From NCBI GenBank assembly GCA_948474755.1, contig CAOLHI010001033.1, positions 124,001-188,000 of the forward strand: 64,000 nucleotides of DNA. Reading direction: 5' to 3'. The position numbers and the translations under genes are program-made. A model generated the notes under the pieces. The model was not told the DNA's origin. It saw only the letters and a list, made by a program, of their open reading frames with translations, and ran no database searches. Below are positions 10,868 to 22,102 of this stretch, piece by piece (within the stretch, counting starts at the first letter, position 1; every line of letters starts with the position of its first letter). The DNA is from Ctenosaura bakeri (Eukaryota; Chordata; Lepidosauria; Squamata; Iguanidae).

Positions 10868-10935
10868 CCCAGTGACTCACCCAAGGTCATCCAGTCAGTT
10901 TCATAGCACAGCAAAGATCTGAACCCAAGATCTCC
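10868..10935 (-). mobile_element. MIR/CORE-type SINE fragment (old)
   Basis: The run TGACTCACCCAAGGTCATCC followed by GATCTGAACCCAAGATCTC follows the order of an ancient MIR-like SINE body. Sauria-type SINEs share parts of this motif, so a diverged fragment of those is the alternative. Confidence 0.45.
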
Positions 10936-11721
10936 TTTGATTTCTTGATTGTCAAGTGTCCCTTAGATTATGTGGGACTTGTGTGTGCTCCATCAATGGC
11001 AAATAGAGAGGCAAGCTCACTTGAAAGGCTCTTTGGATCAAAGCTGCAAAGGCGTGTATTATCAACAGGAAGAAATCCGGATAGCTTTAGAAGCCAGTTC
11101 TGCAGGTGGCAAATTGGATCCTGAGCCTCTTTAGAAGCCTGCAGTCCAGGGACCTCATCTCCAGAGCTTGTGTCTCCTCCAAATCTCTCCTCGATCCCCA
11201 AGATAAAGGAGTCATGGCAGTGGAGTGGCACAAGGCAGGAGTTAAAAAAGCACATTCAGTACCAGATGATCTAGGCATGCAGTCAAATATTTCCTTTGTT
11301 TGCCCCTTGTCCAGCTGCCAGTAAAGTCCTTTTTTGGGGGGTGGGGAGAGAAAGAAAAGAAAAGCATCCACCAACTTCAATGTTCTCAGGATGCTAAGCC
11401 AGGACTGAATGGATTTTGCAAGGTGCTTAGTCACAGCAAGTGCGGGGTGGGGGGAGCTCCTAATAAAAGAAAGCCTCTAGGCATAGTGGAATATTGATGC
11501 TGTCACTTCAATGGTTGGGCGAGTGATAAAAGGCCAGGATAAGTGTCTGCATCTCATCCTTGAAAATCTTGAGGCCGGGAAGGGGATGTGTTTGGGGGGC
11601 AAGGGCGAGTGGAGTGGAAGGAGGAGAGGCTCAGATGGCAAGGAAAGCAGCTGTGGGACCAGACAAGGATGGGTGAGCCTTTTCTGCCATCCTTTCGCCT
11701 ATGGAAGGGGTTTTCCAAACC
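10936..11721. other. Unique sequence, no gene recognised
   Basis: Purine-rich toward its right end. No gene is supported. Confidence 0.45.
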
Positions 11722-11790
11722 AGGAGGGGTGGGGGGATGGGGTGGGGGGAGGGAGGGAGGGAGGGAAGGAAGGAAGCCAGGGAAGGGGGG
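11722..11790 (+). repeat. G-rich tract with GGGA repeats, G-quadruplex-prone
   Basis: Runs of three to six G separated by one to three bases (GGGGTGGGGGGATGGGGTGG, then GGGAGGGAGGGAGGGA) satisfy the usual G-quadruplex pattern several times. It lies about 300 bp upstream of the CpG-rich block at 12.0-12.6 kb. Confidence 0.8.
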
Positions 11791-11999
11791 CGTCCACACT
11801 CCCCAGGTCCTTGGCTGCAAGAGCTTAGCAGGAGGGACATGACTAATACACATCCCACTGGGGGAGTGAGATCAAAGGCACTGAAGTAGATACAAGAGGT
11901 TTCTGCTTCACAGGATCTGGTTAAATAGAGGCTTTGTTACTAAGGCCCTCCAGAGTCCGGAATGGAGAAATACCTGATCTCCTCCCACCTCAACACTGC

Positions 12000-12570
12000 G
12001 CCCCCCCCCGCTTCCCCGACACACTGTCCTGCTCCTCCGGCACATCCCAAGTGCCTTGATGCGGAATCAGTTCAAGTATGAAACGCAGCAGTCACTGCTT
12101 GGCTACTGTTGGAAGGACCCCGAGGGAGGGGGTGGTGGGAGAAGGAGGGGTCAGGGGCTTCAAAAGCGAGTCAGGTTTAGTTGGACGCCGTTCAGAGGTC
12201 GGTCGGTGGGAGGCAGGGAGTGGAGAAGCGAGAAGCGCACCGGCGTCTCCGTCCTCAGCGTCCTGCACGGAGCCGGCCAGCCACCTGCTGGATTCCTATG
12301 GCGCTCTTCCCCAGCCAAGCGAGAGAAGCTTTCCTGAAACGTGCTCTTTGGCTGGAGGGTTTAAGGCAAGCGGGACAAAGCCAGCCCGGCTTTTTCCAAC
12401 CACCAGCTTGCGTTGCCGCTACTGTCGCTGCTCCGACGGCCTGCATCCAAGCTGCCTGTCCTGGCACCGGCTCAGCCGCCCAGCCGCCGGTGGGGAGTTG
12501 TCTGCTGAAGGTGAGATCACTTGCGATTCGGTAGCCGGAGCCTTCGGTTCAGTCCTTCGCGGATCGGGGG
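12000..12570 (+). promoter_or_regulatory. CpG-rich island with candidate untranslated first exon
   Basis: CpG is dense between about 12180 and 12570, far above the AT-rich background. The block contains TGAAG|GTGAGATCA, a near-consensus 5' splice site with the exon ending at 12510. A polypyrimidine tract and CAG that could serve as a 3' splice site end at 13365. I infer a promoter with a plus-strand first exon of about 12.1-12.51 kb. The frames running through it read beyond the donor into a MITE and look non-coding, so the exon would be 5' UTR or a lncRNA exon. I cannot identify the gene. Confidence 0.5.
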
Positions 12571-12609
12571 AAAGGAGGGGGCTTGTCAATGCAATGTGCC
12601 TAAAGCTGG

Positions 12610-12762
12610 GGCCATTTCCGCACTACCCTGTTATAGTGCTATCATTCCACTTTCAACATCCTCTGGAATCCTGGGGTTTGCAGTTTTGGGAGGGGCCAGA
12701 GGAGTCCAGAGGATGTTGGAAGTGGCATAATAGCACTATAACAGTGTAGTGCGCTAATGGCT
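12610..12762. mobile_element. Palindromic MITE with TGG duplication
   Basis: The left arm begins GGCCATTTCCGCAC and includes TTATAGTGCTATCATTCCAC; the right arm is its diverged complement, ending GTGCGCTAATGGCT. TGG lies on both sides (12607-12609 and 12763-12765), a 3-bp duplication. No coding capacity. Confidence 0.9.
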
Positions 12763-12774
12763 TGGGTCAATAAT

Positions 12775-12957
12775 GAGCCAGTGTGGTGAAGTGGTTTGAG
12801 CCTTGGACTATGACCCTGGAGACCTGGGTTCAACTCCCTACCACTTGGCCATGGAGACCAACTGGGTGACCTTTGGCAAGTCTCAAACTCTCAGCCCCAG
12901 ATTAGGTTCACTATAGAGTCACCATAAGTTGAAAATGAAGGTACACAACCACAAAAG
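12775..12957 (+). mobile_element. Sauria-type tRNA SINE, internally deleted
   Basis: Head GAGCCAGTGTGGTGAAGTGG and B box GGGTTCAACTCCC are kept. The central AGGAAGGCAAAGG...CCATGATAGG part is shortened, and the tail GTCACCATAAGTTG ends in CACAACCACAAAA. Confidence 0.88.
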
Positions 12958-13859
12958 TGGGGGGAAAGCAGAGAAAGGGGTGTAGGTACGAAGTATTGGG
13001 GAGGATGTGTGAGATTATTCTGATTTTTCTTCCAAGACCTGCTACACCCACCCAAATGTAGTCTTTATTTTGTTTTACATTTGTTTTTAATTTATTTGGA
13101 GTGAAAGCTTATGACTTTGGGTGTTTTCGCAGGGGATAGTAAGAAGACTTTTCACAAGCACAATTGTATGCACATTTACTCAAAAGTATGTCTTGGTGTT
13201 TTCAGTGATCCTTACAAGTAAATAGAGATAGGTGCTCTAATTTGAGAGTAACCATGCACAAGTTTACATGGTTAGTTTGTGATGGATCGCTTACAAGTTA
13301 GCAGCTTAAAAGACACACTTTTTGTGTAAGTTCTGAGTCTTTGTTTTTTTCCGTTTGATTTGCAGATGTGAGGAAGGCAAAAACTTTTAAAGTATCACCT
13401 GTGAAAATGGCCTCTTTTTATCTACTGTTAAATGTTAACCAAATAAGCCTTAATAGGCATTATTTGGAGTTTGGGAAATGCTGGCTGGCTAAGGAGAGGA
13501 ATGCCGGACTGGCTGGAGTGGTCAAAGTAGTATTTTTGGTAGTCCAAGAATCCAACCCTTTCCCAGGCTCTGCCATCATAAACACACACCTTTCTCTGCT
13601 TTGTGTGTGTGTGGAGCGGGGGATAACCATAGCTATCCATTATGTGTATTGGGGTTGCCTTAGGAGCATCAAGGTATTAAATCTTGTCATATACCCTTCA
13701 TTGGCTGGACCACTTTTTCTTCTGGGACTATCACTGAAAAAGAAGCACAGAGGCAGCAGAGGGGCTACGTATTATGGACACATACAGACCTGGATGGGTT
13801 GTGACACATTCTTCACAACCATAGTTCAAACTGCTGCCATCTTTGAATGTTCAGCCTAT
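12958..13859. other. Unique sequence with a possible 3' splice site
   Basis: A pyrimidine-rich run and TTTGCAG ending at 13365 resemble a 3' splice site downstream of the candidate donor at 12510, but the ATG that follows meets a stop at once. The frame at 13368-13886 runs into a MITE and is not credible. Confidence 0.35.
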
Positions 13860-14081
13860 GGCCATTTCCACACTAGATTGTTATAGTGCTATCGTTCCAC
13901 TTTCAACATCCTATAGAATCTTGGGGTTTGCAGTTTGCAATCTCCTATGGAATCCTGGGGTTTGCAGTTTGCAGTTTAGGGAGGGGCCTTTGAGGCCCCT
14001 CCCTAAACTGCAAACTGAAGGATTGTATAGGATGTTGAAAGTGGAATGATAGCACTATAACAATCTAGTGCAGAAAAGGCG
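13860..14081. mobile_element. Palindromic MITE with TAT duplication and internal duplication
   Basis: Left arm GGCCATTTCCACACTAGATT with TTATAGTGCTATCGTTCCAC; right arm is the complement ending CTAGTGCAGAAAAGGC. TAT lies on both sides (13857-13859 and 14082-14084). The block ATCCTATAGAATCTTGGGGT is followed by a second related copy about 35 bp later, an arm-internal duplication. Confidence 0.9.
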
Positions 14082-15312
14082 TATGAAGGGATGGAGTTGG
14101 TAGGGTTGTCTGCCCAGAAGGCTTTTGCTTCCCACAGTTGTTTGGCTGGTCACTATGGTACCCACAAAGTAAGACTGTGGGACAGAGGTCTGGTGTCCTG
14201 TGCTCAGCATTGTATGTAGAAACGGCCTCCAAACATGGCACAGTTGGCTTACCACATTCTGAACCAGTTGAAGTACTACACATCAACTTCTTTTTAAAAA
14301 GGAAGGTAAGGGACTTCCACATGACAATTAAGTTCAAAATCTAAAACCATGGAATGAAGCTGGTAGCTGGTACAAATGGGAAGTACTCCGTAGAGGACAT
14401 TCCAGAGACATCTCACTTGAAGTTTGCACGATTCCACTAGAAAAAAGTGAACCATGCAAACAACTGTGCAACCCATGGTTCATTTCCTATAACCCTTTTA
14501 GTGGGGAAGGTGTTCCTATGTCCTGCTAAACAGAGGACGCTTCTTTGCTTGGAGGCAATCCTTATTTGCATAGCTCCCCATTGCCAGTCTTAACTGAAAG
14601 ATAAAGAAAGAAGAGCAAGGACCTTAAAGCTGCCTATCAGGAGTAGCCAGCTAGTAGAACAAGCAGGTTTATGTCTCCTAGCTACATTCCTGCCCTTTAT
14701 GGTGAGATGTATTGTTTGCCTCTTGGATTGTCAGAGTAATTATTTCCAGATTTATATCTGTGCATCGAAATTAGCATATGCAAAATGCATCACCTATGGA
14801 GGGAGGAATGTATTTCTTTCTTTTAGCCAGTGCATTAAGTGGACACATCTAATAAGAGTATATACAGACAAAGAATTCCACATAAGCTTCTTGCCCATGC
14901 AAAATCAGCAAGCTCAATTTGGTATCTGAAAATACAGAGGCTATGAGTAACGTCTGTTGCAGCCAAAAGAAAAGGTGGGTCTACAGAACAGATGTCCACT
15001 TGGCAGCTGCTGGTATTACGGCTGGATGTATCATTTGAAACACTGAGCATGCACAACTGATTACTGCTCTGTCCAGACTGTTTTCCAGTGTAAAGGCCAC
15101 AAGGAATGCATGACTATATGAGAGCACAAATGCTTCCAACTGGGTACAACCCAACCCCTCCAATGTCACTTCCTTACATGAGTACACAACTAAGTCAATT
15201 AATGTTTTAAAACAAAATTTGAAATAGTGTATTGTGCTGTGTTATGATTAAGCATTTTACCACACAAATATGAGCCAGCAAGACGGTCTGGATGTGGCTC
15301 TTAAAGCAATGG
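14082..15312. other. Unique sequence, no gene recognised
   Basis: No exon, RNA gene or named repeat seen. Confidence 0.5.
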
Positions 15313-15484
15313 GCTCTTTATTTATTTGTTTAATTATCACATTTTGTACCCAAGAGCCCAGGGCATGGCATACAGGTCCCTGGCCTTCCATCCATTCAAC
15401 ACAACAATCCTATAAAGGAGGTCAGACAGAACTATAGGTGACCATTCATGGCCAAATAAGGTTGTGAACCTGAGTCTTTCCAAG
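15313..15484 (-). mobile_element. Old SINE with LINE-like 3' part (minus strand)
   Basis: The left part TTTATTTATTTGTTTAATTA, then CAACAATCCTATAAAGGAGG and the reverse B-box region GTGAACCTGAGTCTTTCC follow a common squamate SINE read backwards. Related fragments occur at 30090-30210 (minus) and 54735-54915 (plus). Confidence 0.55.
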
Positions 15485-15573
15485 TCCATGGATATATGAT
15501 AGCCAGCATGATGCAACAGATAAATTGTTTGATTTAATCTGTGGCATCATGCTGGTATCATATATCCATGGAT
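15485..15573. repeat. Long near-perfect hairpin
   Basis: Arms of about 36 nt (starting TCCATGGATATATGATAGCC and ending TATCATATATCCATGGA) pair with one mismatch and one bulge around a 16-nt AT-rich loop. The arm includes AGCCAGCATG, the first bases of the Sauria SINE head, so it could be a head-to-head SINE remnant. By size it also resembles a microRNA precursor, but nothing shows that it is transcribed. Confidence 0.85.
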
Positions 15574-18500
15574 ATTATAGATGGATGTTGTAATTCAAAT
15601 GAAATCTGGCTAGATTTTGTAGATTGCTTATTGTGCCTCTTCCCAGGAGCACATCAAGCAAGTTCATATACTATGCACATTGGATACTCATATGGAGGTA
15701 TGTACCACATCTGATCACATATAACCATGAGGTCTGTCTTTGGTAAGGTGCTTTTCTATATATTTCTTTTAAGAAAAGAATAGTAAGATCTTCAACCCCT
15801 GTATTTGAATACAGGGGACAAATGCATGTGTGGAAAATAAATTTGTGCATGCAATTGTTCATGCATGCAAAGTTCACTGCCAGGTTGACGGGTGGGGGTA
15901 GCAGGCTTTTAGGGTCCTTTGAAACAACAGTATCAGAACTCAATGCAAAAAGTGCTGTGATGGGGGAATGCATCATGTATCAGTCATCTCCGGTCTTGGT
16001 ATGTTAGTAAATAAGCACTGTTGTTGAGCAAGCATGAGTCAGAGCAGTGTTTGCAGAGAGAAAAGTAAAGGCAGAGGGCCAGGTCTCCAGCTGGGCAAAC
16101 TGATATAAAGGCATTGATGTCCACACAGGCGCTCAGCAGATTTAGCCCACAAATTCCATCTTGAGCACAAGGTGCAGACACATTCATTAAATAGCAGGAA
16201 CTGTTCCCATCTGTAGGAAGGAGCACTGGGGAGATTTTGTTCTTCTCTAATTAAAGCATTTTCCTTATTCCAAGAGCTCTTTTTTTTAATCGTTTCCCCT
16301 GCTTAAGCACAGAGAGGAGTTTCTTTGAAAAGGCAGCTGAGGAGAGAGACCATCCACCTGAAACGCAGGAGGCGGAAATTGCACACTCAGTACAACTCTC
16401 TTTATCCCTTTTGTCTGGGAACTACAAAAAAGTTTTGTTTTGTACACCTTTCAGAGCTCCACATGCCAGCATTCATTCATCTCAGGCTATTTTCATGAGG
16501 GATGCTTTAATCAGGTCTCGCATTTCTTGTGTCTGTAAATGGAATGAAAAACCTACATTCACTAAAAATGTACAGTCAATTCAAAAGTGTTTCCCTCTCC
16601 CAACCCTCCTCCCACCTACTGATTTGCATTCCATTCCTGGAAGGGAAATATCAGAGCAAAACACATTGTAGCATATTTCCAGGTCATGGACTTGGTCCAC
16701 TCAAATTTGTGTGTGTGTTTAATGGTTACATGGGCCACGCTGCCATGCCTAAAAAGGGATCCTTAAAAGTCATGCTTCTGGGAAAAATCTAGAAAATAAT
16801 TTACTATTTAAAGAGGAATCTCACTGTCTTTTTAGAACCTTACAGGATTTTCTTTCAATATCTCTCAGAAAATTGATGGAAGCACACCTTTCCTGTGTGT
16901 CTATGCATGCATGACACTGAACATGACACACAAGAAAACTTGAAGTTATAGCCATAATATGTTTGAAACAGTCTAACTCATTATGTATTGAAAAAGAAAT
17001 AATGAAAATATAGAACAACTAGATCGCAGTGAATCTTCAAAATGGATTTGGGCATAGCTGGGTTCTAGTGCATGATATTTTGTAACGCTGCCAAAATTGA
17101 GCCACTTATGGCTGGGTGTTTTTGTTTCATTTTTTGGCAATTCTTCATATAGTAAATTAGTACTTACTTTTATCAGGTACTTGGTAATTTCTCTTCACTT
17201 TGTAATATAATTAGCAAACAAATTTATTCTTAGCGTAACAACTCATGGAAGGGACAATCTCAAGTAAGTTATAGATGTTTATATTTGCAAAGGTAGATGT
17301 AAAAATTCCTAGGACACTTTTTGCATTGGAGTAGGAAAAAACAGTTGGGGTAAATGTAATAGGTTCTCAGTTTTCTTTAGACATTTCATTTAATGCCACA
17401 AAAATAACCTGATCTAGGAACTAATATTTAAAGATTCAAGCCCCTGAGACTTGTACAGCATGATCTTCAGCAAGTCTGTTTTATTGCTTGTTCCTCCAAC
17501 AGAGCAGAACATGCATCTTTATTTTCTGAAGTTCTCAGAGGTACATTAAGTTCTCCCAGTGTCCAGCAATCAGTTCTCTCTGCTGAGCCTTTGGTAAAAT
17601 CTTTGCAGCACCAGCATCTTTTGCACTGTGTGCTGATTGTGTGTTTCTTGGATCCAGATATGCCTGGGATTTGCTAGGGCAATCAGTGCAATACAGCAGG
17701 TTTCTAGATCTGGCTGAGTATGTCAGACCCCGTTATTTGATGGGGTGGACAATATGCAGACATCAGAGGTTGCCAGAATGGGTCACCATTAGTGGTATTG
17801 GTCCCAATTTCTCCCAGTGTTGCTGCCATTACTGTTGCACAACATTATTGCATATCACTTAAGGAGAATCATTCCTGAAGGCCTTGTTTCCCAGCAGAAC
17901 AGGGCTCCTGCCAATCCTCTGATCAGCTGTTGCCTGATTGTGCAGGAAAAGGTATGTGAGGATAACTCTCCTCATGCACCCAGCAGAACTGAGATTGCTA
18001 GAAAGATGGGCCTCAGGGAGAGCATTCCCTGCATACCTTCTTTTCTAGCATGCAAGGATCAAAATCTAGATCAGTACTGTATAGCTGGGGAGGGAAGCTT
18101 TAACCATATTCCCATCTCAATGATCATGACCAGGATCTCTGAGCTTAGAGAAGGAGGACTGAACTTCTCCCCAACCATCCCTGTGACTCCTTTCATTCTA
18201 CATTGCTGGGGTGTGGGGAAAGTGAAAACCTTTTGCCATCCCCTTTCCATTACCAGCAATCTGAAGCATAATCATTGGGATGGGTGAAGGAGTCTTCAAT
18301 CTGTCACCCATCCCGGAGATCTGAATTGAGATCCTGGATCAGGGTGCCAAGGTGGGGGAAGGGTTTGCTTGCATGTGCCTTTGTCCACCTAGCCAAAGCC
18401 ACATCTAGCCATCATACCTACAAAGGCTGCATACTCTATTTGAAGACATCTTCTCTACCAAAACAAAATGAGGCCACTGAAAGCTTATTTTAAGGGATAA

Positions 18501-19669
18501 GAGCAAAGCAAATTTCATTAGGGATGAGCCTCAAGTAGACTGGAAATGATCAAAGTGGATCAATTACCAAGGAGATGACTAGCCAAGGTAACATTTCCAG
18601 GACTACCTCTGTGATGTGGAACATTGGAGACTCAGTCCAGGTGGCCCCAGCTTGGAGGTTCTTATTTTTATCCTGCTCTTTTGTGTTTTCTAAAGGCTTT
18701 CGGCTTATCCTTCTTAAGCCCTCTGTTGTGGTCTATGGCTTTTTATTCCTATGTGATTGCTTTTCATAACTCATGTAGGGCTAAAAGCCATGGGCTACAC
18801 AGAGGAATAATCCACTTCCTTGGGCACCTCAGCTAAGCAGCATGAAACAGAGATTCCTTAACTCTATTCCTCCTCTCTTCAAAAGAAATCACCCACCTTT
18901 ATTTTGTATCCAGTGGCCAATGGGAGAAGCCAGCATATAGCAAAGTTGAGCTGGATGAATGTGACAAGGGCTTGTTAGATAAAGAACAGACAGAGGTGGT
19001 GGGATTGATCTCTCTTTCTCCTCAGCCTCTTCTTCTCTCCATTCACAGCTGAAAAGAAGGTGGCTTCACTGATCAGATTACAGCTCAGTTTCTGTAAGAT
19101 GTTTCTGAAAAAGGAGAAAGGAAAGAGTTCTGTTATTCAAACTTAAGGGCCAAAGATTCCGTCACTCTTCAGACCATTGTAAGGAATGCTTGGAGCAGAA
19201 TGCAAAACCATTTCCATGAAAGCTACATAGAGCAATCATTAACTAGGCATGCTGAGAACAGTGACAGGTAATTAGAGGCGCTTTCTCACAGTCAGGTTGT
19301 GCAGGTGTCCAGCCAAGGGCAGGGCGACGACTGAAAAAGACTGAAAAATTGGGATTTTCAGTGAGATGCACAATTGCAATAACTTTAAGAAGGTCATTCA
19401 GGGAGACAAAAATGAATTCGTGATTACTGGCACATCTGTAAATGAAGATGGCTTCTTTTTACAGTGTATATTATGTGATAAGAGCACAGATGCCCCTCAT
19501 TCTTCATCTGTATACTGTCTCTTATGCCCACAGAGGACTGATAACCCTTCAGCAGTAAAATTCTAAGCATCTTTTTAATGTCTCAGTGGGCTGCATACAA
19601 AAGTATCATGCTGCTCATACCAAATATCTGCTAAGGAAATCCTGTTGTTGTTCTTGTGCAATTTGTCAG
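15574..19669. other. About 4 kb of unique sequence, no gene recognised
   Basis: No repeat I can name and no defensible exon. A small perfect hairpin (CCCCTGTATT paired with AATACAGGGG) is at 15796-15817. Open frames such as 17817-18287 have no domain. Regulatory elements could be present, but sequence alone does not show them. Confidence 0.5.
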
Positions 19670-19850
19670 AATCAGTGCTCTGGTACCACTAGCACCACCC
19701 ATTGCACAAGCCCTTTCACAGATTGTTTCAGAAGCCACTCCACAATCTGATTCACAAGCCCATACTATAGCTTTTGCACAAGCCGTGCAACAAGCTGGTG
19801 CACAAACCATTCCAGAAGCCATTGTGCTAGGTTTTGGGGTCCCGCTCACC
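19670..19850 (+). repeat. Degenerate minisatellite around CACAAGCC/CAGAAGCC
   Basis: Variants of GCACAAGCC, CAGAAGCCA, TCACAAGCC and GCACAAACC recur at intervals of roughly 15-30 bp. The frame crossing it therefore looks Ala/Gln-rich (SQAHTIAFAQAVQQAGAQTI), which reflects the repeat and not evident protein selection. Confidence 0.5.
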
Positions 19851-20095
19851 CACAAAAGCAGTTTAAAAATCATTGCACCCCTCATTATACTTATTGTTGC
19901 AGGAGCTATTTCAAGCAGGAGTGGGGAATTGTTCAGCTATAGACCACATGTAGGCTGTAAGCTCCAGAGGCTCCCCGCATTGCAACTTTTTAAAACAGAA
20001 GTGAAGAATATTGACTTCAGAAGCTTTAAGGAGTGTGATGGTCAGCTGAACAAGCCATGGGGCTTCCTGCAACTTTTCGCTTCTAGTCACTCTAA

Positions 20096-20297
20096 GGCCA
20101 TTCCCACACTATGTTGTTATAGTGCTATTATTCTACTTTCAACATCCTATGGAATCCCAGGGGTTGCAGTTTAGGGAGGGGCATTTAAAATTCTAAGCCA
20201 GAGAGCTCTTTGGCCTCAGTAAACTACAAACCACAGAATTCCACAGGATGTTGAAAGTGGAATAATAGCACTACGACAGTGTAGTGTGGAAATAGCC
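20096..20297. mobile_element. Palindromic MITE
   Basis: Left arm GGCCATTCCCACACTATGTT with TTATAGTGCTATTATTCTAC; right arm GTGGAATAATAGCACTACGA to GTGTGGAAATAGCC. The interior GAGAGCTCTTTGGCCTCAG is shared with the copies at 40517, 61581 and 62390. The flanks do not show a clean duplication. Confidence 0.88.
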
Positions 20298-20676
20298 GAA
20301 ATGTTGTCAGAAAGCAGAAGTGGGTATCTAGGGGTGGAACTCAGGGTGAGATGTCCCCTGACCTCTATGACTTTAGACCTTTGTTATAAAGGTAGACATT
20401 CCTTGTTCTAATTGGTCCTATAGAGAATGTGCTAGCAGAATGTCACCCCCTTTCATACATTTTCTACAACTTTAATGTTGGATACTATCCAGAAAGTCCA
20501 ATCAAACGCCTTCCCTTCTAAGTGTAAGAACTACAGTTTTTTTTTTAGTATATTGAACCAGAGAGTAGTCATCCGAATTTTGATAGAATATATTACCACT
20601 TCACACACACTTTTGCAGAGCTTAAAACAAGCAAACACACTTGGGGAATTTCAACACATTCCAAAACTATCAGTTT
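20298..20676. other. Unique sequence, no gene recognised
   Basis: Nothing beyond a T run near 20537. Confidence 0.4.
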
Positions 20677-20677
20677 T

Positions 20678-20729
<52 letters not shown>

Positions 20730-20753
20730 TCGTTCTTTCGTTCTTTCGTTCGT

Positions 20754-20797
<44 letters not shown>

Positions 20798-20799
20798 TT
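20677..20799. repeat. (TTTC)n microsatellite with TTCG interruptions
   Basis: About 120 bp of CTTT units with a central block of CGTT variants around 20731-20753. The interruptions fall in one cluster with pure flanks on both sides. Long Ser/Phe- or Lys/Arg/Glu-rich frames here are artefacts. Confidence 0.97.
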
Positions 20800-21053
20800 G
20801 AAGATATTTTAGTAGAAGAAAAGACAAGTCTAAGAATAAAAACAAGAGAGGAACTAGAGATGGAAGGTTTCAAATGTAAATGGTTCTTATATAATAAATT
20901 GAAAGAAAGACTTAAAATGGATAACAAATTGGAAGGATTTGAAAGTACAGGGAAAAGAAATGAATTTGAAAATGTCATTCTTGAAAAAAAAGACCATATG
21001 GTGGCTCAATTATACAAAATATTATTGAAGGAAGACTATCAGTTTTTCAACTG
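20800..21053 (+). pseudogene. L1 LINE ORF2 fragment
   Basis: The frame downstream of the microsatellite reads KCKWFLYNKLKERLKMDNKL and later QLYKILLKEDYQF. This fits the region of L1 ORF2 C-terminal to the reverse transcriptase, with its WFQYNQLKSRF-like and KLYKLLL-like motifs. Stops follow at once. It is a separate copy from the L1 segment at 22103-22850, because the LYKILL motif occurs in both. Confidence 0.65.
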
Positions 21054-21883
21054 ACTTCTCTAGCTTTGTCCTTGACAGCAGCTTCAGATACAGAAACTAG
21101 CAGAGAATATTTATCTCAATGCTGTAAAAAGCATAACCAGAAACAGTTGATAGTACTTGGCTGCTTATGCCATTAAAGAGTTTCACCGGCTGAATTCTGC
21201 AAGATGAGCTGCTGTTAAAAGCACAGGAGCAGATCAGCCTGGATTTTTTTTCCTGATCAGTTGGCAACTCTAATGTGGTTCATGCATATGTAAAAATTTC
21301 CTTAAATGAGGTGTTGGTTGCTGCAGCCAGGGGTTTAGAGATAGGTGAAAAATTATTTCTATCTGCATTTTATAGTAAACTTTAGCTAATGTGCATTCCC
21401 AAGCCAATAAGCAGAATGAAATACACTTCTACTTTGAGTGTTTCAGTACAGTTCAGGGCAATCAAAATGTGTGAAAAAATGGGTGTGTCAAAGAAGCACC
21501 TATTAAAATGCACATTTTCATGAAAACAATCTATAAAAACATTTTATAGTAAAGGGGAAATGCTTGCAAATGCATATATTATGGAAAGATAAACAAAACA
21601 TGGCTATTTAGGGAAGAACGTACACAGAAATGGGCATGAATCCCCATGCTTGCTTTTATAAAATAAAAAAGTGCAAACTGATGCTGAAAAGGGGTGAAAC
21701 AAAAAGATCCAAAACAGCAAAATGGAAATTGAGAGGTTTGTCTGTCCCCAAAGGAACTACTCTTTCTGTGAAGAGCTGTCAATCCTATAAATACCTGATT
21801 GAGCAGGTACATATTAGCATGCCCAGACAGGATATTTTTTAATGATAGGTGGGTGGCGGTTCTCTTCCACTTTCTCCTCTTTC
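21054..21883. other. Unique sequence, no gene recognised
   Basis: No named repeat or exon seen. Confidence 0.45.
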
Positions 21884-21884
21884 G

Positions 21885-21927
<43 letters not shown>

Positions 21928-22022
21928 GTGCCTTCAAGTCATTTCTGACTTAAGGCAACCCAAAGGCAAACTGATCATAGAGGTTTCTTGGCAGGATTTG
22001 TTCAGAAGAGATTTACCATTTC
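21884..22022 (-). mobile_element. Sauria-type SINE, 3' half (broken by an L1)
   Basis: A (TTG)14 run (21884-21926) is the ACA tail read backwards. TGTGCCTTCAAGTCATTTCT and TTGGCAGGATTTGTTCAGA follow in minus orientation. The copy stops near 22015; the matching head half resumes at 22930 after about 900 bp of L1-related sequence. Confidence 0.88.
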
Positions 22023-22102
22023 ATTTTCTTTTATTAAATTTATTTATTATTCCTTTTTAACACTGATACACATACAAAAAATATTCCAGTAGTTAATACA
22101 AA

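Noticed and set aside
12078..12749. 223-codon frame through the CpG island
   Set aside because: It reads past the donor-like site and into a palindromic MITE, has no domain, and is explained by GC-rich composition.
13368..13886. 172-codon frame after a possible splice acceptor
   Set aside because: It ends inside a MITE, starts after the in-frame break at the acceptor, and shows no domain.
19656..20174. 172-codon frame with Ala/Gln-rich start
   Set aside because: The first half is a degenerate minisatellite and the end lies in a MITE.
20475..20978. Ser/Phe-rich and Lys/Glu/Arg-rich frames
   Set aside because: Translations of the TTTC microsatellite; only the downstream L1 part has homology.
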